From assembly GCA_949128115.1 (NCBI GenBank), contig OX421967.1, positions 7,802,070-7,866,069 of the forward strand: a stretch of DNA of 64,000 nucleotides. The letters run 5' to 3'. The notes under the pieces were generated by a model. It had not been told where the DNA came from. It ran no database searches and saw nothing but the letters and a program-made list of their open reading frames with translations. This stretch comes from Anaspis maculata (Eukaryota > Arthropoda > Insecta > Coleoptera > Scraptiidae). Numbering within the stretch: position 1 is the first letter of the stretch; each line of letters opens with the position of its first letter. A program made the translations under genes and the position numbers. Below, one piece after another: positions 55,191 through 64,000 of this stretch.

Positions 55191-56903
55191 TTTCCCGTCA
55201 CTCATCGGCGACACATCAATGGAAAGCCCAGAAAAAGAGATTCTTTTTTCATCTGAAGTATTTTGTTTTGTCGGTCATGAATTTTTGAATTCTTGTGACT
55301 CGCTAGATTCAAATTCCATTTTGTTGGAAACTAGAGCACTTACAAACATCGGCGCCCCCTCAAAAGAAAGCTGAAAGTTCAAGCTTCTCCCTGATCGAGA
55401 ATTTTTTTTTGTTGCCTTAATTTTTCTGAGAGAATTGCATTGGATTGTTTTAGATGGAACACCTGTATATGTAGTTACACAAGTTTCACATGAAATTTGA
55501 AAAAGGTAAAATAACGGTAATTTTACAATAATTTATGTAGGTAAGTTGAAAATTGTAAGTGAACCATCTCTATCACTATGGGTACAAATCAAGTGAAAGT
55601 GTGTAGTTGAACGCGATTTTAACCATGCGATTCATCCCTGACGCAAAGATTTTGAGCCCTGCCCCTCGCAACTCCCCACGGCATCCCCCCGAGACCTCCT
55701 GTTTCTCAACACAACACCCTCCCCCGCCGCCCATCCAGCATCTTGGCTCTCGGAATCTCTAAATACCGAACCGACATCAGTAAATTCATCCCGAAACCCA
55801 ACACCACCAAAACACCACACCCCGACTGGTATTAAATTTAATCAAAGTAACAATGTAGCGGTTGCAAACGAAACCTCGGCCTCCTTTACTTTATATACAT
55901 CCTCTCCTCTCTCCTGCTCCGGCTCCGGCTCCGGCTCCGGCTCCACACCGCACCGACCCCGGGAGAAGAGGGTGTCGAAAATATAAGTTCTAATTTGTAA
56001 TTTGCCAAGTGCGTTAGTTAACGTCTTCGCGGCAAATATCAGGAGGGCCGTTAAGGCGAAAGTTGGAGAAAGTCACAATTTTGATTATTAAGCGAGCGAA
56101 AGGCGTCCCTATTCGCCCTCAGACGTAGGGATGCGTCTTGAGAGAGCGCGTGAGATGCCGGAGACTCGGCATCATGATTAAAATTATTATGGGCCCTCGT
56201 ACTACTAAGTATGATTGTATTATTTAAGGTGTTTCAAGAGGTGTGTGCGTTTTATAATGCACGCGTCTTTGTCTGCGCTGGTCTTGCGGAGCGTGCGGAA
56301 GAAAAAGACGCAGGCTGCGCGCGTGCGGCGGCTCAGCCGGCGAGGGCCTCCCCTTATTAATATAACGTGTCACTATCTTCTCTCGCGGAACTTGAATGAC
56401 ACACTTTGTGCGATTGTTCTTAATATTCCCGGCGAATATCGACGTTAGCGGTTAGTAATAAAGCCGAAGGGGGCCTCCCGGAGGAGGCTCCGGGTTTTGC
56501 GTGATTTTTCCGCAGCCCAGGTACCTCATTTGAATATCGCGCTGCTTCTGGGGACTTGTCTCGGAGTTTGGCACCACTGGTGCAAAATCACGGCAACTAT
56601 AATCAGTTTCACGGCTTTTCGCATTAGGGTAAGCCTCGGGGTAAGCTATGAAAAAAAGTGTTGTTTTGGTACGAACATGAACCTGTATTTAAAATGGACT
56701 GCTGATCACCCTACCCGACCAAACAACAAATGACGCCACAGGGGCGCTACCATTATCGTTATCATAACAGAAGTTCTCAAAAGATTATAGAAAATCTGCA
56801 ACTTGCATCGGCACATTTTGTGCTATAAATATTTATGGATATAATATTATTTTATAATAACAGATTCAATCTACAATAATATGCTTTTTACTTCGAAAGT
56901 AGC
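55191..56903. other. Unassigned stretch with large GC-rich island
   Basis: No gene is recognised. 55630-56600 is GC-rich and repeat-poor. It includes a GGCTCC hexamer microsatellite (about 55915-55945) and AATTATTATGGG/TTATTAATATAAC-like homeodomain-type sites near 56180-56360. Regulatory DNA is possible but is inferred from composition only. Frames up to 78 codons lack domains. Confidence 0.35.
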
Positions 56904-56911
56904 CATCAGGT

Positions 56912-57853
56912 CAGTGGCGCAGCCAAGGGGGGGGCTAGGGGGCTATAGCCCCCCCCAGACAGACCGAAGCAATGAAAAATTTTGAACAAAATAAAAAAAT
57001 TATTGTGTTCGACTGTTACCTTCGTTATCATTTAGAAAATGGATCATTAGTTTCTCTGTGTAAGAGTTGCACTGCGATTGGATTGCGCGTTTTTTTTTTC
57101 AATTGGTGCGGAGAAACTCTTCCGGTTTAAGGACGGAGTTGAATTAGTAAGAGTTGCGGAATCAATCCCTGTGGGTTGATTTCTTGACAGAATCTCACCA
57201 TTTAGGTTTCTTTCGAAAGCTACAAGGATGCACTTTGGTTTGAGCCCATTGGCATTCTCAAAATCCAAAAATCCATTATAATCCAAAAATCAAAAAAAAA
57301 TTTTCGAGAGAAACCCAAATGGTAAGATTCTGTCAAGGAATGAACCCACAGGGATTATTGATTCCACAACGCTTATTTCACCAATATAACTCCGTCCTTA
57401 AGCAAGTATACTCACCTACCTATCAGGCTTATTCTGTAACTTCTCGTTCACTAACGACTCGTTAGCGAACGATTATCGTTCAGACTGCCACTATCGATAG
57501 ATCTAACAAGAGCACGAAAAACCGTATTTCGTGAACAGCTGCGTTCGGCCGTATTGTTTGTATGTGCCGACCGATCGTGTATGACGTTTCTACGTGCGCG
57601 CAGCGCAGTTGTCAGTTTGCAAGTGTCATGACTACCATTTATAACTGTCATTTTCCCCGCAAACCCGGGGAATACTGAATTTAATACTTACTTCAATTTA
57701 AGGTAGGTAACATTGGTACCACAATAATTATACTCGAAAATAGGATCGTCAAGGCTCATTTTCCGGGAGGGGCGTGGGGGGTCGCCTTTGGCGCAGCTTG
57801 CTTCGTTCGCGTTCGTTAGCCCCCCCCATGACTAAATCCTGGCTGCGCCACTG
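56912..57853. mobile_element. Non-autonomous hAT element, 942 bp
   Basis: The ends CAGTGGCGCAGCCAAGG and CCTGGCTGCGCCACTG are inverted, flanked by the perfect 8-bp direct repeat CATCAGGT (56904-56911 and 57854-57861). An 8-bp duplication and CAGTGGCG-type ends are typical of hAT elements. The interior contains a further hairpin: GACGGAGTTGAATTAGTAAG and ATCAATCCCTGTGGGTTGAT (57132-57182) face their complements at 57337-57404. No transposase. Confidence 0.9.
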
Positions 57854-58136
57854 CATCAGGTTTATTTCGTTTCGAAGAACTCATTGCAAGTTCGCAAGTT
57901 GAAACAGTCATGAAGTTTTAAGAGTCACTGTCTTTCGAATTTATCGAAGGTTGCTTCAAAAGTTCAAAATTAGGGATCACGGTTGCGATTTATCAGCTTT
58001 GCACCAGAGAGCGTGCATGATTCCTGCACCAGAAACGTCATTTTGACAGTTTCGTTTTTTTCAACGTGGGAAGTTTTCGGATTTGTGGTGTCGAATTCGA
58101 ATTTGGTGTGTTTTATAACTCCTTAATCCGTTTAAT

Positions 58137-59350
58137 AGGAACAAAGCCTCCTATCGGCCAATATCCCTAACTTGCACCATGTGCAAAACTCTTGAGCGTA
58201 TTATCAATAACCGTCTAGTTTGGCACTTGGAGAAGTCAAACTTACTTCATCCTTCCCAAAATGGCTTCAGAAAGCACCGATCAACAACTGACAACATAGT
58301 TCAACTGGAATCTGAAATTCATGAGGCTTTTGCTATCAAACAACATCTTCTGGCAGTCTTCTTTGACGTAGAGAAGGCCTATGACATGACTTGGACCCGT
58401 CCAATAATTGAAAAGCTAGTCGAATGGGGTCTTGAGGGAAACATCTTGGCGTTTATCCAAAACTTCATTCACAACAGATCTTTCAAAGTCAGAATCAACG
58501 GTATCTTGTCTCACAATAAAAAACTAGAAAACGGACTTCCTCAGGGCGCAGTCCTCAGTGTAACAGTCTTTTTGATCGCAATAAACGAAGTAATAAAAAC
58601 CATCAAGGCGCCAGTTCGTTGTAGCCTTTTTGCTGACGACCTACTTATATACATAAAAGGAAAAGACATCTCCTCAATTCAAAAAATTTTACAAACTACC
58701 CTGAAAAAAATCGAAAACTGGGGGAAAACATCAGGATTTAAGTTTTCCGTTCCCAAAACCAACTGCATGCTTTTCAGCAAAGCCCGCCAACTCAGTTCGC
58801 CTCTTCTTCGTCTTTACGGAAAAAGTCTGAAATTCTCTGAGTCCACAAGATTCCTAGGAGTCATTTTCGACCAAAATTATCTTGGCGGCAACACATTTCC
58901 TATCTCAAGAAATCATGCAATCACGGTTTAAACCTAATGAAGATTCTATCCAACCACACTTCGGGAGCGGATTGTAAAACTCTGCTATTGATCTATCAAA
59001 GTCTCATCAGATCTAAACTTGACTACGGAGCAATTGCCTACATGACCGCTAAGAAATCCTATCTCAAAACCATCCATTCCATTCAGACAACAGCTATAAG
59101 AATAGCCACCGGAGCTTTCTGGACTACACCAGTTGAAAGTCTACTAGCACTTGTAAATGAACTCCCACTCGAAATTCGCGCCAAGCGCTCCACATTAAAT
59201 TATGCTGTAAACACATCTTCTAATCCGAAAAGCATTTGCCACAATTTAGTCCTCTCTCAAAAGTTCGAGGGCAGGTTCAACTCAAACACCACACCTACAA
59301 TCGAGGGGGTAATCACTTGTGCAATATTTGGGACAAGGTGTGTGCAATAG
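58137..59350 (+). pseudogene. Non-LTR retrotransposon RT (I/Jockey type), truncated
   Basis: From about 58137 the frame reads ASYRPISLT, KTLERIINNRL, GFRKHRSTTDNI, AVFFDVEKAYDMTW (first Asp), GLPQGAVLS, and SLFADDLLIY, the FADD active site near 58629. It continues to LKFSESTRFLGVIFDQ, where a one-base change in the A run 58873-58876 shifts phase. The other frame then continues with LSWRQHISYLKK, SKLDYGAIAY and LPLEIRAKR to about 59330. RT primes cDNA on nicked target DNA. The 5' endonuclease part is missing, and the 3' side is cut by a decamer array before any RNase H. Only one frameshift over about 400 codons suggests a fairly young copy. Confidence 0.85.
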
Positions 59351-59475
59351 TGTGCAATACTGTGCAATGGTGTGCAATATCGTGCAATGGCGTGCAATAG
59401 TGTGCAATATCGTGCAATGGTGTGCAATATCGTGCAATGGCGTGCAATAGTGTGCAATATCGTGCAATATGTGTA
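59320..59475 (+). repeat. Decamer array GTGCAATA(T/G)C/GTGTGCAATGG
   Basis: About fourteen 10-11-bp units (GTGTGCAATA, TCGTGCAATG) begin right at the 3' end of the RT remnant. They decay after 59475 into GTAATATGTG/GTGTAATA-like units up to about 59600. The 75-129-codon frames here are repeat artefacts. Confidence 0.9.
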
Positions 59476-59903
59476 CTAACGTATAATATGTGATAAGCAT
59501 GGAACTCGCATAGAACGCGTGTAATATGAGAAATAAGCATGGAATATGTGTGTAATAAGTGTAATACCGTCTAATATATGAGAAGTAACATCTAATATCT
59601 GAAGTGAGTGCAAAATATGCGTGAAATTGGTGGAAGGTTACCCAATTGTCACTCCCACGACATATGAACACTCAGGCAAAGGTGGTCTTCTTTCGCCATA
59701 TACAGGGATTGGGGGGGGGGGGAATATTGACCTTGCTCTTTTCTTGCGATCTCCCATTGGGGCTTTGTCCGGGCTTTGCTCTTACAATAATATAATATAA
59801 AATATTATATTATAGTTTGGATAATGAGAAACTTTCATTTCAAAGTTTTTCACCCACAGAAATTGAATCTGCCCCTCATACGCCCACATTTTTCAAAAAT
59901 TCC
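59476..59903. other. Unassigned stretch before Spy-like copy B
   Basis: Decayed short repeats to about 59600, then a block with GTCACTCCCACGACATATG and a G run (59709-59721). It could be the 3' part of the non-LTR element but is not assignable. Confidence 0.3.
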
Positions 59904-59906
59904 AAA

Positions 59907-60980
59907 GGACCCCGCACGATTCTTATGGAAAATGGCTCCCGGTTAAATTCTCTGAATTTTTGATATGTTGTAGCTCATGAGATACTAATCAAATACCGTG
60001 AACCCCAAACTCAAATAATGGACAGTTTTTTACCCACAGGGGGTTGAAGTTGGAGGTTTTGACGGCTTCAAAATGATATTATGACGTTGATAAAAGCTTT
60101 TTATTTGGTTTCTCTTCAAGTTGTGTTTCATGCTAAATGTATTTATTTGACAGAAAAATATCAACCCCCTCCTCCACCCACAACCCCTATCTACCATCAT
60201 AAAATTCGAGATTACTCCCAAAAACCATGCGGATGGCTTCTGTGATTTAAATGATGAATTTTGACATAAAAATTATTTCCCACCCCTAATGTTGGGGTGC
60301 CGATTTTCCAATTTTCCTCGGTTAATTTGGCTGAATTTTTGGTATTGTGTACCTCTAATTCTGCTGAACAAAAAGTTTCAATGCCAAAACTTATTCCTAT
60401 GGACAGTTTTTGTTCTACAGGGGACTGAAGTTGAAGATTTGAGAGCATAAATATTGAACTTCAGTCCCCTGCAGAACAAAAACTGTTCATAGGAATAAGT
60501 TTTGGTATGAGCTTTTTGTTCAGCAGAATTAGAAATACACAATACCAAAAATTCAGCCAAATTAACCGAGGAAAATTGGAAAATCGGCACCCCAACATTA
60601 GGGGTGGAAAATAATTTTGATGTCAAAACTCATAATTTGAATCATAGAAGCCATCCGCAGGGTTTTTGGGAGTAATCTCGAATTTTATGATGGTAGATAG
60701 GGGTTGGGGGTGGAGGAGGGGGTTGATATTTTTCTGTGAAATAAATACATTTAGCATGAAACACAACTTGAAGAGAAACCAAATAAAAAGCTTTTATCAA
60801 CGTCATAATATCATTTTGAAGCCGTCAAAACCTCCAACTTCAACCCCCTGTGGGTGAAAAACTGTCCATTATTTGAGTTTGGGGTTCACGGTATTTGATT
60901 AGTATCTCATGAGCTACAACATATCAAAAATTCAGAGAATTTAACCGGGAGCCATTTTCCATAAGAATCGTGCGGGGTCC
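59907..60980. mobile_element. Spy-like palindromic element, copy B
   Basis: A 1074-bp palindrome with the same ends as copy A (GGACCCCGCACGATTCTTAT and complement), again bounded by AAA (59904-59906) and TTT (60981-60983). The centre is near 60455 with TTGAGAGCATAAATATTGAA in the same orientation as in copy A. Flanks outside AAA/TTT differ completely from copy A, so it is an independent insertion. No transposase. Confidence 0.75.
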
Positions 60981-60983
60981 TTT

Positions 60984-61387
60984 GACAATGTACATTTTTT
61001 CCGATTTTTCCAAAATCATTTTTTGGCACTCAGCTAAACTTCATTGTCGATCCGTCTGGTCACGTATCTCTTCGTCTATCTCCTAAACGGATGTTTTTGA
61101 CTTCTAAAATTGTTACTTGAAAACAAATGTTTCGATTTTGTTTTTTTCTGCACAAAAAAGAAGAAAACACAAATACGCAAATATTGCGCCTTTTAGATGT
61201 ATCGCATTTTTAATAAAACAAAGCTCTCCGCCTACAACACCAGACGATTAGACCAAAACTGCACAGACGCATGTTTCGCCCCTACTCTACTGGGGGCTCA
61301 TGTATTAGTGCGCAGGCATCCAGTCCGGATGCCCGGCGCTTTGGTAGTCAGATCCTTGTAATGCACACAGTGGGGGACTCATAATAT
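60984..61387. other. Unassigned short stretch
   Basis: AT-rich sequence after Spy-like copy B, then TGTTTCGCCCCTACTCTACT near 61270. No gene or repeat is assigned. Confidence 0.4.
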
Positions 61388-61752
61388 GTGAGTCTCTCAA
61401 GCGGCGCCATCTATCAAAGGCATTCCGCGATGCTATATTCCAAAAGCACCAGGAATCTTTGGCATCAGGCAGGCAAGGAATATAATACGAAATTCCACGT
61501 AAAGCCAAACCGTCGCAGCCTCCTAGGGCCAAAGTGGACCTATTTGCGTGTTTATGCTCTCTAATATTGCTCAACTCGGCTTGAGTATACCTATGTATGT
61601 TGCATTTACATTGTACACTTTACCATTGATGCTCCTGGCGACGGTTTGGCTTTGCGTGAAATCTCGTATCATATTCGTTGCCTGTCTGATGCTTTTGGAA
61701 TAAAGCATCGCGGAATGCCTCTGATAGATGGCGCCGCTTGAGAGGCTTACAT
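61388..61752. mobile_element. Hairpin element, about 365 bp
   Basis: GAGTCTCTCAAGCGGCGCCA, GGCATTCCGCGATGCTATAT, GCATCAGGCAGGCAAGGAAT and CGTAAAGCCAAACCGTCGC (61389-61516) face diverged complements at 61633-61752 in reverse order. The loop is about 100 bp. MITE-like or an inverted duplication; no clear target duplication. Confidence 0.65.
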
Positions 61753-61984
61753 AGGGTTGCTAGATTATCGACAGCTTTGGCTGTACAAGGGTTACGCAAT
61801 CATCCGTTGCTAAGGGCCGATGGGAGGGGCTAAAATTCAGCTATGTGTCAAGATTTATCATGAGCGGAGAAAAAAGGAAATTTGCGGGGTCCGGTGCTGT
61901 TGCTTGATGTCCGCAACCGAACATACATGAAAATTTCATTCATATAGCGGCATATGAATGAAATATATATATATTATATATATA

Positions 61985-64000
61985 TATCTTGATGGATGAT
62001 GTATTTCGGGCTCGCGGCATATTTTGTGACAAACAATGTAAAAAAAAATATTTTCTACACAGATTCACATTGTTGGACGTCTCATGACATTTTAGGACGT
62101 AATTTTCAGGTAATCCCATCGCCAATGTTGGTTTTCAAATATATATATATATTTCTAAATGTACATGATGTATTTTGAGCTCCCGGCATAATTTGAAAAA
62201 AAATGCATTTGTTCACGTATTTATATTATTTGCCACCTTCCAATGTACTTCCTTTTGAGATTTGTCGTCTGGATTATTCCACTCTACATTTTTTCTCGAA
62301 AATGTTTCGAGAGACTGATTTACGTCATACACGGTCATGATCGAAAAGTTCATAATGTATATCGGACTCACATGGGCTCATCGAGAATGTGAATTGGGCT
62401 CTATACAACAATTTGCGAAATTACGCCCATTGTTTATGAATTTATGTTCTCAGATGTCTCTTAACCTCATAGAACGTGATTCCCAAGTTAACTTGTTACG
62501 ATTTGACTGTTAAAGCACTCGTATCATTTATATTTCGGGTGAACAACTACGAAAATTGTCGAAAAAACGAGTTCCTGTCGTAAAGTGCACAGTAGCTTTT
62601 ATTTCGAGTTTGGGACGTTTCCATTTTTCTATAGTTGAATAACTTCAAATTTCTGGGTGATTCAGGTCCTACGTCACCATTTCTACAATGTGCGCGTCCG
62701 TTCTTGTCCATACTGTCTTTTCAAAAAAATCTCCGGGAGCCCAAACTACGTCATACACGAGCACGACCAAAACGTTCAGAACGTATTTTGGGCTCACATG
62801 TTCATCAAAAATGTGAAATGGGCTCGCGACAGCTTTCAATCCAATTCAAATTCCTCTCCTTATTACATTCTTTCTTTTGTACATGAATGTCAATTTGATC
62901 AATTCTTATTTTGTTAGATGCCTCCCAACAAATACCACTTTCTTGATGCTGCCATCCGAGTTTTTCTACCTCATTTTCGCCCACAATTTCTTCGGGAGCC
63001 CGGTGTACGTCATGCACGGGCATAATCGAAGAATTTATGATGTATTTTGGGCTCACATGGGCTTATCAAGAATGTGAATGAGCTCTCCGCAAAAATTTTT
63101 AACGCTGAGTTCTCCCTGTAAAGTGCACAATAGGTTCGATTTCGAAGTTGGGATGTTTTCAGTAATCCATTCTTGATTAATTTTGAGTTTCTGGGTCGAA
63201 CAGGTCTCACGTTGCTATTTCTAAAATGTTATGTACCGTTTTTGTCCACTTTTGACTTTTTTCCACAAAATCCTTCGGGAGCCCAATCCACATTAAGCAC
63301 GAACATGATTGAAAAGTTCAAGACGTATTTCGGGCTCACATGCTTATCCAAAATGTGGAATGGGCTCTCTACATATTTTGTACATAAATGCCATTTCTTT
63401 GATAATTATTTTGTTAGATGGTCCCCAACAAATACTACATTCTTGAAGTTACCATCCAGGTTTTTCCACCTCATTTCTGCCAAAGAAAAATTTTGGGAGC
63501 CTTAATTACGTCATGCGCGGGATGGATGGAAGAATTCATGATGTATTTCGGGCTCACATGGACTCATCGAGAATGTGAATTGAGCTCTCTGCAATATTTT
63601 ATGGAAAAATGACATTTATTTACATAATTTGTATCCAAACACCTCTCAATTTTCTTTGACGTGATTTGCAACTTATTTTGTCACATTTTCAAAATTTATC
63701 ATAGATTCGTTTTGAACAGCTGCAAAAATTTTAGAAAAAATAGGTTCCCGTTGCAAAGTACAGAATAGGTTTTATTTCAAGTTTAAGATGTTTTCAGAAA
63801 TCCATTCTTGAATAATTTTGAGTTTTTGGGTCAGAGAGGTCTCACTGTGCCATTTCTGCAATGATATAGTCCGTTTCTGGCCACTTTTGACTTTCTTCCA
63901 CGAAAACCCTCGAGAGTCCAATCTACATTCTGCACGAACACGATTGAAAAGTTCAAGACGTATTATGGACTCTCATACTAATCCAAAATGTGGAATGGGC
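61985..64000 (+). repeat. Higher-order A/B tandem array, continues beyond window
   Basis: The block CGGGAGCCCAA...TACGTCAT...GAAAAGTTCA...GACGTATTTCGGGCTCACAT...AGAATGTGAATTGGGCTCT recurs with anchors near 61998, 62166, 62354, 62790, 63049, 63335, 63550 and 63970. Between anchors two spacer types alternate. Type A has AAAGTGCACAATAGG, ATTTCGAGTTTGGGA and GGTCTCAC. Type B has TTTTGTTAGATG, CCTCCCAACAAATAC and TTTTTCTACCTCATTTTCGC. Spacings are 435, 259, 285, 215 and 420 bp from 62354 on. It runs off the right edge. Confidence 0.8.

Noticed and set aside
59257..59671. Minus-strand frames of 66-129 codons with IARYCTLLH-type repeats
   Set aside because: They are translations of the decamer array next to the non-LTR remnant.

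Overview
The window looks like AT-rich nuclear DNA of an arthropod, most likely an insect. The evidence is the mix of transposable elements: Penelope-like, BEL/Pao, Ty3/Gypsy, I/Jockey-type non-LTR, Tc1/mariner, hAT and Spy-like remnants. Other eukaryotic signs are a THAP exon with a short GT-AG intron, a C2H2 zinc-finger gene and many MITE-like palindromes. I cannot name the species. There is no bacterial-type gene organisation. Only one long intact gene-like reading frame is present, a zinc-finger protein at 4994-6208 on the minus strand. Almost everything else is mobile DNA, tandem arrays, or unassigned intergenic or intronic DNA.

Layout. 0-6 kb: tRNA-derived SINE, a 1.4-kb fold-back, a 2.17-kb fold-back (copy 1), a 467-bp mariner-type MITE, and the zinc-finger gene. 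6-15 kb: mostly unassigned, with an 11-12-bp array, a 130-bp tandem array (10.7-11.7 kb), a GC-rich block (13 kb) and a hairpin element. 15-18 kb: a decayed Penelope-like element with a hammerhead-like motif. 18.5-26 kb: a BEL integrase scrap, copy 2 of the 2.17-kb fold-back, two more palindromes, a BEL RT/RNase H scrap, and a Foldback-type element with tandem-repeat arms. 27-31 kb: a nearly intact Penelope-like element. 31-33 kb: GC-rich unassigned block. 33.7-37.2 kb: an internally deleted Ty3/Gypsy element joined to a second Gypsy pol scrap. 37.7-38.8 kb: a 94-bp array. 40.5 kb: a broken THAP gene. 41-43 kb: a fold-back fragment, degenerate repeats and a mariner transposase remnant. 43.6-48.9 kb: a 5.3-kb composite fold-back carrying a 5S-rRNA-like segment. 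50-51.4 kb: a 120-bp array. 52.9-55.1 kb: a fold-back with a Spy-like palindrome nested inside. 56.9 kb: a hAT MITE. 58-59.4 kb: a non-LTR RT. 59.9 kb: a second Spy-like copy. 62-64 kb: an alternating A/B tandem array that runs off the window.

The dominant theme is palindromes. Fourteen inverted-repeat elements, most with readable target sites, cover roughly 20 kb. The clearest unusual observations are four. (1) Two copies of one fold-back share terminal orientation but carry the central loop in opposite orientation. (2) Two palindromes sit exactly between AAA and TTT with no target duplication, and one of them has its empty site preserved in the other arm of the host palindrome. (3) A Foldback-like element has 40-bp tandem repeats as arms and a 6-bp target duplication. 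(4) An ATGGCGGC (YY1/Pho-like) core recurs across unrelated repeat families.
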